A DNA stretch of 64,000 nucleotides from an uncultured Roseobacter sp. (GTDB lineage: Bacteria; Pseudomonadota; Alphaproteobacteria; Rhodobacterales; Rhodobacteraceae), in the NCBI RefSeq assembly GCF_947488185.1, contig NZ_CANKYM010000004.1:186001-250000 (forward strand), written 5' to 3'. Below are positions 16,434 to 27,000 of this stretch, in pieces. The notes beneath the pieces were generated by a model that was not told the DNA's origin, made no database searches, and worked only from the letters and a program-made list of their open reading frames with translations. Position 1 is the stretch's first letter. Every line of letters begins with the position of its first letter. The position numbers were made by a program, and so were the translations under genes.

Positions 16434-17360
16434 ATGGATTTGCCCAAAGCCGGTCGCGACTTTACCATCTTTCGCTGCTTTCTGGCTATCATGATGACAC
16501 TAATCCGCCTCCATTATCGCCGTGTTCTCGTTGGTACACTGTTCTTCGGGCTCGCGGGGTTTTTGCAGTTCAACGCGGTGGATGATGGCGCGACACTGGC
16601 CATAGACTTGCTGATCACCTTTCTCTTTATGTTGATCATCGGACTGCTGGGTTTCATCGGCGTGTCACTTTTTCCCAGTTTCCGTGTGGTCATGGAAATT
16701 GGCGCGCTTGTCTTTTTCGCCATGGCAGTGCTGCAGCGCTCGTCCTTTTCCCGGGTGACGGATGGGTTGCCGGACTGGATTTTATCGTGTTCCGTATTCT
16801 TTTTCTTCGCACTCTTGCACCACATCATTTACGGGCAGTGGTGGCAGAAATCCGGCCTTGGTTTCGCCGTGCGTCTCAATTCGAAGTTCAAAACACGCCA
16901 AAGACCGGAAGAGGTCTGGGCGCGGCTGGTGCCAAACCCGAACGATTTAGGGGCATATTACACAAAAACACTGCGCGCCTTTGATCCCAAACCGGGCGAG
17001 CCCGGGCATTTTGTGCAGAAAATCGGCCTGGGCGGCAGCGCTGTGCTTGAATTGCAGATTGAGGTGAAGGAGTGCAGCCCGTTCCGGCGATTCCACTACG
17101 ATTTCCACGCCGACACCAGTGATCGCAACCGGACATTCAATCGTGGGACCTGTGACATTCAGTTGACCGATCTGGGCGCTGATGGAACCTTGGTCGAAAT
17201 CTCCGAAATCAACGAGAAACTCGCCGTCGGCGAAGCGTTGTTGATGTGGTTCGACAATCTGGGCGCGCAGGTTAGCGCGTCGGCTCGGGCGGTACTGGAT
17301 GGATCACGCGACTGGACACTGATCGGCAAGATGCGGCGGGATGTACAGGCGTTGAGCTAG
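16434..17360 (+). CDS. Membrane protein with SRPBCC-like C-terminal domain
   Basis: 308 residues. About four hydrophobic segments lie in residues 25-140 (VLVGTLFFGLAGFL, LLITFLFMLIIGLLGFIGV, IGALVFFAMAVL, WILSCSVFFFFALLHHIIY). A soluble C-terminal domain of about 165 residues follows, with FKTRQRPEEVWARLVPNP and a TLVEISEINEKL strand, reminiscent of the polyketide-cyclase/START fold. No strong ribosome site precedes ATG 16434. Function unknown. It probably forms an operon with the preceding SRPBCC gene. Confidence 0.75.
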   Translation: MDLPKAGRDFTIFRCFLAIMMTLIRLHYRRVLVGTLFFGLAGFLQFNAVDDGATLAIDLLITFLFMLIIGLLGFIGVSLFPSFRVVMEIGALVFFAMAVLQRSSFSRVTDGLPDWILSCSVFFFFALLHHIIYGQWWQKSGLGFAVRLNSKFKTRQRPEEVWARLVPNPNDLGAYYTKTLRAFDPKPGEPGHFVQKIGLGGSAVLELQIEVKECSPFRRFHYDFHADTSDRNRTFNRGTCDIQLTDLGADGTLVEISEINEKLAVGEALLMWFDNLGAQVSASARAVLDGSRDWTLIGKMRRDVQALS

Positions 17361-17374
17361 TTTCCGCGCTGCAT

Positions 17375-18220
17375 CTAGTTGCGTCCAGGGTCAGCCGGAT
17401 ACACACCCAGAATCTCGATCATATTGGTGAAGTAATCCAACTCTTCCAGCGCGCGCCGCACGCCGGGATCCTCGGGGTGTCCTTCGATATCGGCATAAAA
17501 TTGCGTGGCGGTGAAGGACCCGCCGACCATATAGCTTTCCAGCTTGGTCATGTTGATGCCGTTGGTCGCAAAGCCGCCCATGGCTTTATAGAGCGCGGCG
17601 GGTATGTTGCGCACCTCAAAGACGAAGCTGGTGATCATGCCATGAGCGCCGCGGCGTTTATGGTCGGCCTCGGGCGACATCAACAAGAACCGGGTTGTGT
17701 TATTGCCCTCATCTTCGATGTGGCGCGCCAGGAGGTCGAGGCCATAGATCTCTGCCGCCAGTTCACTGGCAAGCGCAGCCATGGATGGATCTCCGGTAGC
17801 TGCTACTTCCTTGGCTGAGCCTGCCGTGTCTGCGCCGGTTACCCGCGAAATGCCGTGTTGCGCGAGGAATTCCTTGCACTGTCCCAACAAAACGGTGTGG
17901 CTCATCGCTGATTTGATATCACTTACAGGTGTTCCCGGTACGGCCAGCAAGTTGATGTGTACACGCACAAAGGCTTCTTCGATGATGTGCAGCCCGGACT
18001 TGGGCAGCAGGGAATGAATGTCGGCGACGCGCCCGTAGGTCGAGTTTTCAACCGGCAGCATCGCCAGTTCCGCGTCCCCTGAACGCACGGCATCCACCGC
18101 ATCTTCGAACGTCGCGCAGGGCACCGGCGTCATGTCGGGGCGCGCCATGCGGCAGGCCTCGTGGCTATAGGCCCCCAGCTCTCCCTGAAAGGCGATACGG
18201 GCGGACGATGCTGTGCTCAT
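17375..18220 (-). CDS. pheA: Prephenate dehydratase
   Basis: 281 residues, monofunctional (no chorismate mutase domain). The PDT domain spans about 7-185: AFQGELGAYSHEACR, ELAMLPVENSTYGRV and the catalytic TRF in NNTTRFLLM. An ACT regulatory domain follows (NIPAALYKAMGGFATNGINM, then LESY), expected to bind phenylalanine for feedback inhibition. The enzyme converts prephenate to phenylpyruvate. The gene is divergent from cycM. Confidence 0.96.
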   Translation of the reverse strand: MSTASSARIAFQGELGAYSHEACRMARPDMTPVPCATFEDAVDAVRSGDAELAMLPVENSTYGRVADIHSLLPKSGLHIIEEAFVRVHINLLAVPGTPVSDIKSAMSHTVLLGQCKEFLAQHGISRVTGADTAGSAKEVAATGDPSMAALASELAAEIYGLDLLARHIEDEGNNTTRFLLMSPEADHKRRGAHGMITSFVFEVRNIPAALYKAMGGFATNGINMTKLESYMVGGSFTATQFYADIEGHPEDPGVRRALEELDYFTNMIEILGVYPADPGRN

Positions 18221-18339
18221 TAAGCGATCCTTGGTTCTTTTCTTCTATGCGAGGTCGATTGGTCGCGGTAAGTACACCTTGCCACCGGTAAGGTGAAGCA
18301 ATAGATACCGCCCAAACCCATAGAAACGGATCGCTGAGT

Positions 18340-18843
18340 ATGTTCGACACAATGACCTTCACCAAAGCAGCCGGTGGCATCTGCGGCGCGCTGCTCGTGT
18401 TTCTGCTAGGTAAATGGGCTGCGGAAGAATTGTACCATGTGGAAAGCCATGGCGAGGCATCCTACGTGATCGAGGTCGAAGGTGGTGAAGAGGTGGCAGA
18501 GGTCGAGGAGGTCGATTTCGCAACGGTTCTTGCGGCGGCCGATCCCGAAGACGGCGCCAAGGTGTTCCGCAAATGCTCGGCCTGTCACAAACTGGCCGAT
18601 GGCGAGAATGGCACAGGCCCGCATCTTTACGGCGTTGTCGGTCGTGAAAAAGGCGCAGTGGGTGGTTTCAACTACTCCGACACGCTGGCGTCCATGGACG
18701 GCGCCTGGACGGCGGAAAACCTCAACGGATTCCTGGAAAAGCCGTCGTCTTACGCGCCCGGCACGTCGATGAGCTTTGCCGGTCTGCGCAAAGTGGAAGA
18801 GCGTGCCGATCTGATCGCCTATCTCGACAGCCTCGCTAACTGA
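18340..18843 (+). CDS. cycM: Membrane-anchored c-type cytochrome (CycM/c552 type)
   Basis: 167 residues. One N-terminal transmembrane anchor ([20 protein letters not shown]) is followed by an acidic Glu/Val linker and a class I cytochrome c domain with the haem-binding CSACH at about 79-83 and the distal Met in TSMSFAGL. CycM-type cytochromes carry electrons from the bc1 complex to terminal oxidases in alphaproteobacteria. Confidence 0.92.
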   Translation: MFDTMTFTKAAGGICGALLVFLLGKWAAEELYHVESHGEASYVIEVEGGEEVAEVEEVDFATVLAAADPEDGAKVFRKCSACHKLADGENGTGPHLYGVVGREKGAVGGFNYSDTLASMDGAWTAENLNGFLEKPSSYAPGTSMSFAGLRKVEERADLIAYLDSLAN

Positions 18844-18880
18844 TTTAGAAATCTGGTCTTAACGACAAATTAACCAAAAA

Positions 18881-18912
18881 AGCCGCTTGTTAAGAAACAG
18901 GCGGCTTTTTTT
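18881..18912 (+). terminator. Rho-independent terminator of cycM
   Basis: AGCCGCTTGTT / AACAGGCGGCT arms (one G-T wobble) around a 4-base loop, followed by seven Ts, 38 bases after the cycM stop. The A run on the other side would allow reverse use too. Confidence 0.9.
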
Positions 18913-19043
18913 GTTGCGTCAAGGTGGCAGTGCACTCCGGATCACATTTTCGCAACTTGTAACTTGGCGTGGTGTCCCGTTAGCTTACATGGTTAACGAC
19001 GCAGATGCCGACACAGACGGCGCAAGACCGGAGGATATGCCAG

Positions 19044-20975
19044 ATGACACCCCCCCAGGCTCAGGCGAAGACACGTACGGCGGCGGCGCGCGCCCTAGAT
19101 TTCAGTACCGGCCTACTGATCCTGACGCTGGCGCTTTTCTGGACCAGCAGCCTGCGCGCCGAGGAAGAAACGATTGTCAGCCATGGCTACTCCTTTTACG
19201 GCGAGCTGACCTATCCAAAGGACTTCAATCACTTCAACTATGTGAATCCTGACGCGCCCAAGGGCGGCGAAATCTCCCTGTCTTTTGTGGGGACACTCGA
19301 TTCGATGAACCCCTACAACGGCAAGGGCCGGGCGCATCTCTTTTCGGTTTTCCACTATGAGAGCCTGCTGGGGTCAGCGCCAAGTCAGGTGTCGCTGCCC
19401 GCGGACGTTTACAGCGAATATTACTGCCTTTTGTGCGAGAGCGTGGAATATCCCAAGGGCCGCGAATGGGTTATTTTCCGCATGCGCCCCGAGGCGCGGT
19501 TTTCGGATGGGACACCCGTCACTGCGCATGATGTCGTCTTTAGCCACAATCTGATCCTGGATCAGGGTCTCAGATCCTTTCGTGAGGCAGTGAAAAAACG
19601 CATCCCGAAAGTCGAGGCGATCGACGATCATACCGTCAAGTTCTACTTCGCCGATGGTATTTCGCGCCGGAGCCTGATTGAGCAGGTCGGCAATACCACC
19701 GTGTGGCAAAAGAAATGGTTTGATGAGACCGGCAATAGGTTGGATGAAACCTGGATCGAGACACCGCCCGGCTCCGGTCCTTACGTGATCGAAAGCGTCG
19801 ACCTGACACGGCGGATCGTTCTCAAGCGCAACCCGGACTACTGGGGAAAGGATTTGCCGATCAACGTTGGCCGCAACAATTTTGATCGCATACGGCTGGA
19901 AATTTTCGGCGACGACACGGCGGCGTTCGAAGGCTTCAAGGCGGGTGAATATACGTTCCGCTCGGAAGGCGACAGCCGCAAATGGGCCACCGGATACGAT
20001 TTTCCAAAGGTCGATCAGGGCCATGTCGTTAAAAAGTCGTTGCCTGATGGGTCGCCTCCGGTGCCAACAGGGATTGTCTTTAACCTTGGGAAAGACGTCT
20101 TGAAAGACAGGCGTGTACGGGAGGCGATTGCGCTGGCATTCAACTTCGAATGGACCAACGAGAGCCTGCAATACGGCCTTTTTTCGCAGCGTTCGTCGTT
20201 TTCACAAGGAACGCCCATCGAGGCAAAGGGGAAACCGGAAGGGCTGGAACTTGAGCTGTTGCAGTCACTGGGCGATCTTGTCCCACCGGAGATGCTGACC
20301 GAGGACGTGCGCCAGCCCCATACGTCGAATGCGTCCCGGGTCTTCGATAGGCGCAATGCACGTCGGGCCATGCAGTTGCTGGATGAGGCGGGCTATACCA
20401 TCGGTGACAACGGCACACGTGCTGACGCATCGGGTAAACCCCTGAAGCTGAATTTTCTGCTCAGCGGGTCGTCTTCGGCTACGGGCAAAGCGGTGATGGA
20501 GAATTTCGTCGCCAATGTTCGAAAGCTTGGTATCGACATCACGCTCGAAATCGTGGACCCCGCGCAATATACGTCTCGTGAACGAGACCGCGATTATGAT
20601 CTGGTTTTTGATCAATACGCTGCGTTTTTGGGGACGGGAACGGGTCTGCCCCAATTCTATGGATCTGAAGCCGCCGAGTTTTCTCTTTTCAACCCTGCCG
20701 GCTTGGCCAGCCCTCTGGTCGATGCCATCATTGACAGATCCTTGCAGGTGGTGACCCGCGAAGAGGAAAAGGCTGCGGTCATGGCGCTTGATCGTGCGTT
20801 GAGACATGAATTCTTCATGATCCCCCTGTGGTATAATCCCGATCACTGGGTGGCATATTACGATCAGTATGAGCATCCCGAAGACATTCCGCCTTACGCA
20901 TTGGGGCAGCTCGATTTCTGGTGGTATAATCAGGACAAGGCGGATGCCTTGCGCGATGCCGGGGCGCTGAGGTAA
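19044..20975 (+). CDS. yejA: Extracellular peptide-binding protein (ABC importer, family 5)
   Basis: 643 residues from ATG 19044 (GGAGG upstream). An N-terminal signal segment ([16 protein letters not shown]) is followed by the SBP family 5 domain; [18 protein letters not shown] and [20 protein letters not shown] are typical of YejA-like proteins. It would bind oligopeptides in the periplasm and deliver them to YejBEF. First gene of a four-gene operon; yejB begins 7 bases after its stop. Confidence 0.93.
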   Translation: MTPPQAQAKTRTAAARALDFSTGLLILTLALFWTSSLRAEEETIVSHGYSFYGELTYPKDFNHFNYVNPDAPKGGEISLSFVGTLDSMNPYNGKGRAHLFSVFHYESLLGSAPSQVSLPADVYSEYYCLLCESVEYPKGREWVIFRMRPEARFSDGTPVTAHDVVFSHNLILDQGLRSFREAVKKRIPKVEAIDDHTVKFYFADGISRRSLIEQVGNTTVWQKKWFDETGNRLDETWIETPPGSGPYVIESVDLTRRIVLKRNPDYWGKDLPINVGRNNFDRIRLEIFGDDTAAFEGFKAGEYTFRSEGDSRKWATGYDFPKVDQGHVVKKSLPDGSPPVPTGIVFNLGKDVLKDRRVREAIALAFNFEWTNESLQYGLFSQRSSFSQGTPIEAKGKPEGLELELLQSLGDLVPPEMLTEDVRQPHTSNASRVFDRRNARRAMQLLDEAGYTIGDNGTRADASGKPLKLNFLLSGSSSATGKAVMENFVANVRKLGIDITLEIVDPAQYTSRERDRDYDLVFDQYAAFLGTGTGLPQFYGSEAAEFSLFNPAGLASPLVDAIIDRSLQVVTREEEKAAVMALDRALRHEFFMIPLWYNPDHWVAYYDQYEHPEDIPPYALGQLDFWWYNQDKADALRDAGALR

Positions 20976-20982
20976 CCGCTGT

Positions 20983-22077
20983 ATGGGCGCCTATATTGTC
21001 CGACGATTGCTGCTGATCATTCCGACTCTGCTCGGGATCATGCTGATCAATTTCGCCCTGGTGCAGTTTGTACCCGGCGGCCCCGTGGAACAGGCAATTG
21101 CCCGTGCACAGGGTGGAGGCGATGTCTTTGGCGGCTTTGCCGGGACAAACAACGACGCCGGGGCGGATGAGCTTGCCACCACCGCGAATGAGAGTGAATA
21201 CATCGGTGCGCGGGGATTGCCGCCAGAGTTCATTGCAGAACTGGAAAAAGAGTTCGGATTCGACAAACCTCCGGTGGAGCGGTTTCTGAACATGCTTTGG
21301 AACTACGCCCGGTTCGATTTCGGAGAAAGCTATTTCCGATCCATTTCGGTCATCGATCTGATCAAGGAAAAGCTGCCGGTCTCGATCACGTTGGGCCTCT
21401 GGTCCACGCTGATTGCCTACTTGGTGTCGATCCCGCTGGGCATTCGCAAGGCGGTCAAGGACGGGACCAGCTTTGACACATGGACCTCCGGTGCCATCAT
21501 CGCGGCCTATGCGATCCCGGGGTTTCTCTTCGCCATCCTGCTGCTCGTGCTCTTCGCCGGCGGCTCTTACTGGCAGATCTTCCCGCTGCGCGGTCTGACG
21601 TCGGATAACTTCGACCAGCTCACCCCGCTGGGCAAGGTGGCGGATTACTTCTGGCACATCACACTGCCGGTGCTGGCCTCGACCATCTCGGCCTTTGCCA
21701 CGCTGACGCTGCTGACCAAAAACAGCTTTCTCGACGAGATCAAAAAGCAATACGTGATTACCGCTCGCGCCAAGGGCTTGGCCGAACGTCGCGTGCTCTA
21801 CGGCCATGTGTTCCGCAACGCGATGCTGATCGTGATCGCTGGCTTCCCGGCGGTTTTCATCGGGGTGTTCTTTGGCGGATCGCTGATCATCGAGACGATT
21901 TTCAGCCTCGATGGCCTTGGCCGCCTCGGCTTCGAGGCGGCGGTGGCGCGCGATTACCCGGTGGTCTTCGGCACGCTTTTCATCTTTGGGCTGATCGGCC
22001 TGATCGTGGGTATCCTGTCGGACCTGATGTACGTGTTGGTCGACCCGCGGATCGATTTTGAGCGGAGGGAAGGCTGA
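20983..22077 (+). CDS. yejB: Peptide ABC transporter permease YejB
   Basis: 364 residues. The N-terminal helix ([20 protein letters not shown]) begins the DppB/OppB-type permease. The EAA loop appears as [20 protein letters not shown]. The long periplasmic insertion before the second helix ([18 protein letters not shown] region) is usual for YejB. Its stop overlaps the start of yejE. Confidence 0.94.
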   Translation: MGAYIVRRLLLIIPTLLGIMLINFALVQFVPGGPVEQAIARAQGGGDVFGGFAGTNNDAGADELATTANESEYIGARGLPPEFIAELEKEFGFDKPPVERFLNMLWNYARFDFGESYFRSISVIDLIKEKLPVSITLGLWSTLIAYLVSIPLGIRKAVKDGTSFDTWTSGAIIAAYAIPGFLFAILLLVLFAGGSYWQIFPLRGLTSDNFDQLTPLGKVADYFWHITLPVLASTISAFATLTLLTKNSFLDEIKKQYVITARAKGLAERRVLYGHVFRNAMLIVIAGFPAVFIGVFFGGSLIIETIFSLDGLGRLGFEAAVARDYPVVFGTLFIFGLIGLIVGILSDLMYVLVDPRIDFERREG

Positions 22078-23183
22078 TGGCTCTGTCCCCCCTCAACCAA
22101 CGCCGCTGGCGCAACTTCAAACGGAACAAGCGGGCCTATTGGTCGCTTTGGATTTTCGCGCTGCTTTTTGGCATCTCGCTGATGGCCGAATTCGTGGCCT
22201 ATGACAAACCCATCCTCGTGCAGTATCGTGGCAGCTACTATACGCCGATCTGGAATTTCTACCCGGAGACTGAGTTCGGTGGCGATTTCCAGACCGAGGC
22301 GGTCTACCGCGATCCCGAGGTGAAATGCCTGATTGAAACCGGCGGTCTTGATCTGTGTTTCGATGATCCCGAAGGATACTTTGAGGACGCGCAGGACGGC
22401 GTCGTCGATGGCGAGACCATCGAAAAGGGCTGGGCCATCTGGCCGCTGATCCCCTATTCCTTCAACACCGCCGTCGACAGACCGGGTGCAGCGCCGCTGC
22501 CGCCCAATGGGGAAAACCTGCTGGGCACCGATGGCACCAAACGCGATGTGCTGGCGCGGGTCATCCACGGGTTCCGCCTGTCGATTCTGTTCACGCTGAT
22601 CGTCACCGGCGCCGCGAGCCTGATCGGTATATTCGCAGGCGCGGTCCAGGGGTTTTTCGGCGGCAAGACCGACCTCATCTTTCAGCGCATCATCGAGATC
22701 TGGTCCTCGACCCCGTCGCTTTATGTGATCATCATCATGTTCGCCATTCTGGGGCGCAGTTTCTGGCTACTGGTCATCCTGCTCGTGCTCTTCAGCTGGA
22801 CATCTCTGGTGGGCGTCGTGCGCGCTGAATTCCTGCGCGCCCGCAATCTGGAATACGTCCGGGCCGCGCGCGCCTTGGGGGTATCGAACGTCACGATCAT
22901 GTTCCGCCATATGCTGCCCAACGCGATGGTGGCGATGCTGACAATGCTGCCCTTCATCATCACCGGGACGATCTCGACGTTGGCGATTCTCGATTTTCTG
23001 GGCTTTGGCCTGCCCTCTTCGGCGCCCTCGCTGGGTGAACTCACCCTGCAGGCGAAACAGAACCTGCAAGCGCCCTGGCTGGCCTTCACGGCCTTCTTTA
23101 CCTTCGCCATCATGCTCTCGCTTCTGGTCTTCATCTTCGAAGGCATCCGCGACGCCTTTGATCCCAGAAAGACATTTTCATGA
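22077..23183 (+). CDS. yejE: Peptide ABC transporter permease YejE
   Basis: 368 residues, DppC/OppC type with a large periplasmic segment after the first helix, as in YejE. N-terminal RRWRNFKRNKRAYWSLWIF; EAA loop YVRAARALGVSNVTIMFRHM; final DALGFGLP-like stretch FLGFGLPSSAPSLGEL. Overlaps yejB (TGATG) and yejF (ATGA), so the operon is translationally coupled. Confidence 0.94.
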   Translation: MALSPLNQRRWRNFKRNKRAYWSLWIFALLFGISLMAEFVAYDKPILVQYRGSYYTPIWNFYPETEFGGDFQTEAVYRDPEVKCLIETGGLDLCFDDPEGYFEDAQDGVVDGETIEKGWAIWPLIPYSFNTAVDRPGAAPLPPNGENLLGTDGTKRDVLARVIHGFRLSILFTLIVTGAASLIGIFAGAVQGFFGGKTDLIFQRIIEIWSSTPSLYVIIIMFAILGRSFWLLVILLVLFSWTSLVGVVRAEFLRARNLEYVRAARALGVSNVTIMFRHMLPNAMVAMLTMLPFIITGTISTLAILDFLGFGLPSSAPSLGELTLQAKQNLQAPWLAFTAFFTFAIMLSLLVFIFEGIRDAFDPRKTFS

Positions 23184-24760
23184 GCGCACTTCTGGAGGTG
23201 AAAGACCTGCGGGTCGGGTTCCGGCAGGACGGGCAGCTCACCGAAGCCGTGAAGGGTGTGAGCTTCTCGGTGGAACGTGGGGAGACCGTTGCGCTGGTGG
23301 GTGAATCCGGATCAGGCAAATCCGTCTCGGCGCTGTCAACCGTGTCCTTGCTGGGCGACAGCGCAGAGGTCTCCGGATCTGTCACCTATGAAGGTCAGCA
23401 GATGATCGGTGCGGGTGAGGCGCAGCTGCGCAAGGTGCGCGGCAATGACATCAGCTTCATCTTTCAGGAGCCGATGACATCGCTCAACCCGCTGCACACC
23501 ATTGAAAAGCAACTGGCGGAGAGCCTCGCCCTGCATCAGGGCCTGGCTGGTGCGGCCGCCCGTGGCCGCATTCTCGAACTGCTGGATCAGGTCGGGATTC
23601 AGGACGCCGAAAGCCGGATCGGCAGCTATCCGCATCAGCTCTCGGGCGGGCAGCGGCAGCGCGTGATGATCGCCATGGCGCTGGCCAATGAGCCGGACGT
23701 GCTGATCGCGGACGAACCGACCACAGCGCTGGACGTCACCATCCAGGCGCAGATTCTCGACCTGCTGAAAGAGCTCAAGGACCGCCTGGGCATGGGGCTT
23801 TTGTTCATCACCCATGACCTCGGCATCGTGCGGCGGATCGCGGACCGGGTCTGCGTCATGCAGCACGGCGAAATCGTGGAAACAGGGCCCACGCGCGAAA
23901 TCTTTGACGCGCCGCAGCATCCCTACACCATCAAGCTTCTGAGTGCTGAGCCGTCGGGCACCCCTGCGCCCGTGCCGGAGACCGCCGAGGTTGTCGCAAA
24001 AACCGACAATCTAAAAATCTGGTTCCCGATCCACGCGGGTCTGCTGCGCCGCACGGTGGGCCATGTAAAGGCCGTGAATGACGCGAGCCTGTCGGTGCGG
24101 GCGGGCGAAACCATCGGCATCGTGGGCGAAAGCGGATCCGGCAAGACCACGCTGGCGCTGGCGGTGATGCGGCTCATCGCCTCCGAAGGGCAGATCGTCT
24201 TCATGGGGCAGGACGTGCGCAAGTGGTCGACACGGGAACTGCGCGGGCTGCGCAAGGACATGCAGATCGTGTTTCAGGATCCCTACGGCTCGCTCTCGCC
24301 CCGCATGACCTGTGCGCAGATCATCTCCGAAGGGCTGGGCATTCATAAGGTCGATGCGGACCGTGATCCGCGCGATCTGGTGCGGGAGGTGATGGTGGAG
24401 GTTGGCCTCGATCCCGCGACCATGGACCGCTACCCGCATGAGTTCTCCGGCGGGCAACGCCAGCGGATTGCCATTGCCCGCGCCATGGTGTTGCGGCCCC
24501 GGTTGCTGGTGCTGGATGAGCCGACCTCGGCACTGGATATGACCGTTCAGGTCCAGATCGTGGACCTGCTGCGCGATCTTCAGGCAAAATACGGGCTGGC
24601 CTATATCTTCATCTCGCATGACCTGAAAGTCGTGCGGGCCATGTCGCATCAGGTCATGGTGATGAAGCGCGGCGATGTCATCGAGACCGGCGATGTCGAC
24701 GCAGTCTTCGACCGCCCGCAACACAGCTACACACAAACGCTTCTGCAAGCGACGACCTAA
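23180..24760 (+). CDS. yejF: Peptide ABC transporter, fused double ATPase YejF
   Basis: 526 residues with two complete ABC cassettes. Walker A GESGSGKS (about residue 39) and GESGSGKT (about 316); signatures LSGGQRQRV and FSGGQRQRI; Walker [13 protein letters not shown] and [12 protein letters not shown]. One polypeptide thus supplies both ATPase sites for YejBE. Last gene of the operon; a dispersed repeat follows 28 bases downstream. Confidence 0.95.
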   Translation: MSALLEVKDLRVGFRQDGQLTEAVKGVSFSVERGETVALVGESGSGKSVSALSTVSLLGDSAEVSGSVTYEGQQMIGAGEAQLRKVRGNDISFIFQEPMTSLNPLHTIEKQLAESLALHQGLAGAAARGRILELLDQVGIQDAESRIGSYPHQLSGGQRQRVMIAMALANEPDVLIADEPTTALDVTIQAQILDLLKELKDRLGMGLLFITHDLGIVRRIADRVCVMQHGEIVETGPTREIFDAPQHPYTIKLLSAEPSGTPAPVPETAEVVAKTDNLKIWFPIHAGLLRRTVGHVKAVNDASLSVRAGETIGIVGESGSGKTTLALAVMRLIASEGQIVFMGQDVRKWSTRELRGLRKDMQIVFQDPYGSLSPRMTCAQIISEGLGIHKVDADRDPRDLVREVMVEVGLDPATMDRYPHEFSGGQRQRIAIARAMVLRPRLLVLDEPTSALDMTVQVQIVDLLRDLQAKYGLAYIFISHDLKVVRAMSHQVMVMKRGDVIETGDVDAVFDRPQHSYTQTLLQATT

Positions 24761-24787
24761 GCTGGGGAAGGGCCATCGCGAGGCAGC

Positions 24788-24812
24788 AGGTAGGGTGGGC
24801 CTTGGGCCACCT
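24788..24812. repeat. Dispersed hairpin repeat, copy B
   Basis: AGGTAGGGTGGGCCTTGGGC followed by CACCT. The unit is itself partly palindromic (GGTGGGCC / GGGCCACC). It lies between the convergent genes yejF and hemN, where it may act as a terminator or mRNA end stabiliser. Confidence 0.7.
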
Positions 24813-24818
24813 CTGCTC

Positions 24819-26174
24819 TCAGATGGCCGACGCGTGCCCGGCGCCCGACATGTCATAGGCATCGAAATGCCGGGCGATGATTCGGGTCAGGGGTTTCCCT
24901 TCGGGGCGAATACGCAGGCCGGTCTCACTGATCTGCACCATATCGTCAAAACGCTCCGCTGCCTCGCGCAGCAAGGCGGTGACGCGTGCGCCTGACCCCG
25001 GGAAGCGGGTGGTGATGTCGATCAGGCTTACTTCGAAATCGCACATCAGCGCCTCGATGATCCGCGCCCGCAGCAGATCGTCACCCGCGAACGCATGCCC
25101 GCGCGTGGTGGAGAAATGCCCCTGCTGGATCGCCTTTGCATAGGCGGAGGTTGCCGGTGCGTTCTGCGCGTATCCTTGTGGAAAACGCGAAATCGCGGAG
25201 GCCCCGAGCCCGATCAAAACGTCAGCGGGATCGTCCGTATAGCCCTGGAAGTTTCGCCGCAGCCGCCCGGCGCGCGCCGCAATGGCGAGCGTGTCATGTG
25301 GCGCTGCAAAGTGATCGATCCCGATCTGAGTATACCCGTCCCAGTCAAACAAGCGCCGTGCGGTATCAAAGAGTTTCAGCCGCTTTTCCGGCGCGGGCAG
25401 GGCGTCGCTGGGGATCATTGATTGCCGCCGTGCCATCCAAGGCACATGCGCATAGCCGTAGAGGGCGACACGGTCTGGATTCAACGTCAGCAGTTTCTGC
25501 ACGGAATCGGCAATGCGTGCCTCATCCTGATGCGGTAACCCAAAGAGGATGTCCGCATTGAGAGAGGTGATGCTGGCCCCGCGCAGCATTTCCGCCGCGT
25601 CGCGGGTGATCTCGAATCCCTGAATGCGGCCGATCGTGTTTTGCACCTCCGGATCGAAATCCTGAACCCCGATGGAGGCACGGGTCATCCCCGCCCTGGC
25701 CAGCGCATCCACGCGCGCGGCGTCTATCTCATTGGGGTCGATCTCTACGGAAAACTCCGCAGTGCGCGCCAGGGGGGCAATCGCCGCCACTGCGTCAGAG
25801 AGCTCATTAATCATCGCTGGCGAAAGCAGCGTTGGCGTACCGCCGCCCCAATGCATTCGGCTCAACGTAACACCCTCCGGCAGCCAGTGGCCGAGCATTT
25901 CGATTTCCTGTATCAGCGTCTGCAGATAGCTTGCCACCGGCGACAGGGTCTGCGTGCCTTGCGTCCGGCAGGCACAGAACCAGCACAGCCTGCGGCAGAA
26001 CGGAATGTGCAGATAAAGCGAAATCTGACTGCCCGGCGGGACCGCCTGCACCCACTCCCGCATATGCTCACTGCCGGTCGTGGGTTTGAACTGAGGCGCG
26101 GTGGGGTAGCTCGTATAACGCGGAACCATCGCGTCAAAAAGCCCCAGCTTGGCTAATTTGGATGTCATGTGCAT
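24819..26174 (-). CDS. hemN: Oxygen-independent coproporphyrinogen III oxidase
   Basis: 451 residues. The radical SAM motif YLHIPFCRRLCWFCAC (CxxxCxxC plus the extra Cys of HemN) lies at about 54-69, followed by HWGGGTPT. The enzyme decarboxylates coproporphyrinogen III to protoporphyrinogen IX when oxygen is low, using SAM and a 4Fe-4S cluster. Divergent from fnrL with an FNR box between them. An ATG two codons in (26168) is an alternative start. The aerobic counterpart hemF is at 40.5 kb. Confidence 0.96.
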   Translation of the reverse strand: MHMTSKLAKLGLFDAMVPRYTSYPTAPQFKPTTGSEHMREWVQAVPPGSQISLYLHIPFCRRLCWFCACRTQGTQTLSPVASYLQTLIQEIEMLGHWLPEGVTLSRMHWGGGTPTLLSPAMINELSDAVAAIAPLARTAEFSVEIDPNEIDAARVDALARAGMTRASIGVQDFDPEVQNTIGRIQGFEITRDAAEMLRGASITSLNADILFGLPHQDEARIADSVQKLLTLNPDRVALYGYAHVPWMARRQSMIPSDALPAPEKRLKLFDTARRLFDWDGYTQIGIDHFAAPHDTLAIAARAGRLRRNFQGYTDDPADVLIGLGASAISRFPQGYAQNAPATSAYAKAIQQGHFSTTRGHAFAGDDLLRARIIEALMCDFEVSLIDITTRFPGSGARVTALLREAAERFDDMVQISETGLRIRPEGKPLTRIIARHFDAYDMSGAGHASAI

Positions 26175-26208
26175 ACTGATCCAATAAAGTGCGCCCTGTC
26201 ATCGTTCC

Positions 26209-26222
26209 TTGACACAGATCAA
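26209..26222. promoter_or_regulatory. FNR/FnrL box in the hemN-fnrL region
   Basis: TTGACACAGATCAA, one base off the TTGAT-N4-ATCAA consensus. Its centre is about 41 bp from the hemN start, with a possible -10 (TTTATT on the minus strand, 26183-26188) giving class II activator spacing. It is only 17 bp from the fnrL start codon, a place better suited to repression of fnrL. The spacing reading is inference. Confidence 0.8.
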
Positions 26223-26238
26223 AAAATGGAGCCTCAAA

Positions 26239-26982
26239 ATGCAGCAGGCGGTTGCCCCTGCCTTCAAGAATTGTACCGACTGCCCGATCCGGCATCGCGC
26301 GGTCTGTGCCAAATGCGACAGCGAAGAGCTGGAGCTGCTGGAGGACATCAAATACTACCGCAGCTTCAGCGCCGGGCAGCCGGTGATGTGGGCCGGCGAC
26401 CATATGGATTTTGTAGCCTCCGTGGTCTCCGGCGTGGCGACCCTGACCCAGACGATGGAGGACGGGCGCACGCAGATGGTGGGCCTCTTGTTGCCGTCGG
26501 ATTTCGTGGGGCGTCCGGGGCGCGGTGTGGCGGCCTACACGGTCACCGCGACAACCGATCTGACGATGTGTTGTTTTCGGCGCAAACCCTTCGAGAAGAT
26601 GATCGATACCACACCCCATGTGGCGCATCGCCTGCTGGAAATGACTTTGGACGAGTTGGACGCGGCGCGGGAATGGATGCTGGTTTTGGGCCGCAAGACC
26701 GCGCGGGAAAAAATCGCCAGCCTGTTGTCGATCATCGCACGGCGGGATGCGCTGCTCGGGTCGGCACCGCCCGGCAAGGAGCTTGTCTTTGACCTTCCCC
26801 TGACCCGCGAAGCGATGGCTGATTACCTCGGGCTGACACTGGAGACGGTCAGCCGCCAGATATCGGCGCTGAAACGCGATGGGATCATCTCGCTCAGTGG
26901 CAAGCGGAAAATCAGCATACCGGACATGGACCGGCTGCTGACCGAAGCGGGAGATGACAGCGATGGCGGTTACCTGACCTGA
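26239..26982 (+). CDS. fnrL: Crp/Fnr-family oxygen-sensing regulator FnrL
   Basis: 247 residues from ATG 26239 with TGGAG 8 bases upstream; the frame is open upstream, but only from a TTG inside the FNR box. N-terminal cysteines C12, C15, C23 and C26 (CTDCPIRHRAVCAKC) plus a later Cys pair (TMCCF) supply ligands for an oxygen-labile 4Fe-4S cluster. A cAMP-type beta barrel is followed by the HTH TREAMADYLGLTLETVSRQI, whose E-x-x-S-R reads TTGAT half-sites. It activates low-oxygen genes such as cbb3 oxidase and hemN. Confidence 0.95.
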   Translation: MQQAVAPAFKNCTDCPIRHRAVCAKCDSEELELLEDIKYYRSFSAGQPVMWAGDHMDFVASVVSGVATLTQTMEDGRTQMVGLLLPSDFVGRPGRGVAAYTVTATTDLTMCCFRRKPFEKMIDTTPHVAHRLLEMTLDELDAAREWMLVLGRKTAREKIASLLSIIARRDALLGSAPPGKELVFDLPLTREAMADYLGLTLETVSRQISALKRDGIISLSGKRKISIPDMDRLLTEAGDDSDGGYLT

Positions 26983-26992
26983 CCCGCCATCG
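26961..26992. terminator. Hairpin between convergent fnrL and usp genes
   Basis: CGATGGCGG / CCGCCATCG, a perfect 9-bp stem with a 14-base loop that contains the fnrL stop codon. It lacks a T run. Placement between convergent genes suggests transcript-end function. Confidence 0.4.
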
Positions 26993-27000
26993 CGTAGGTC

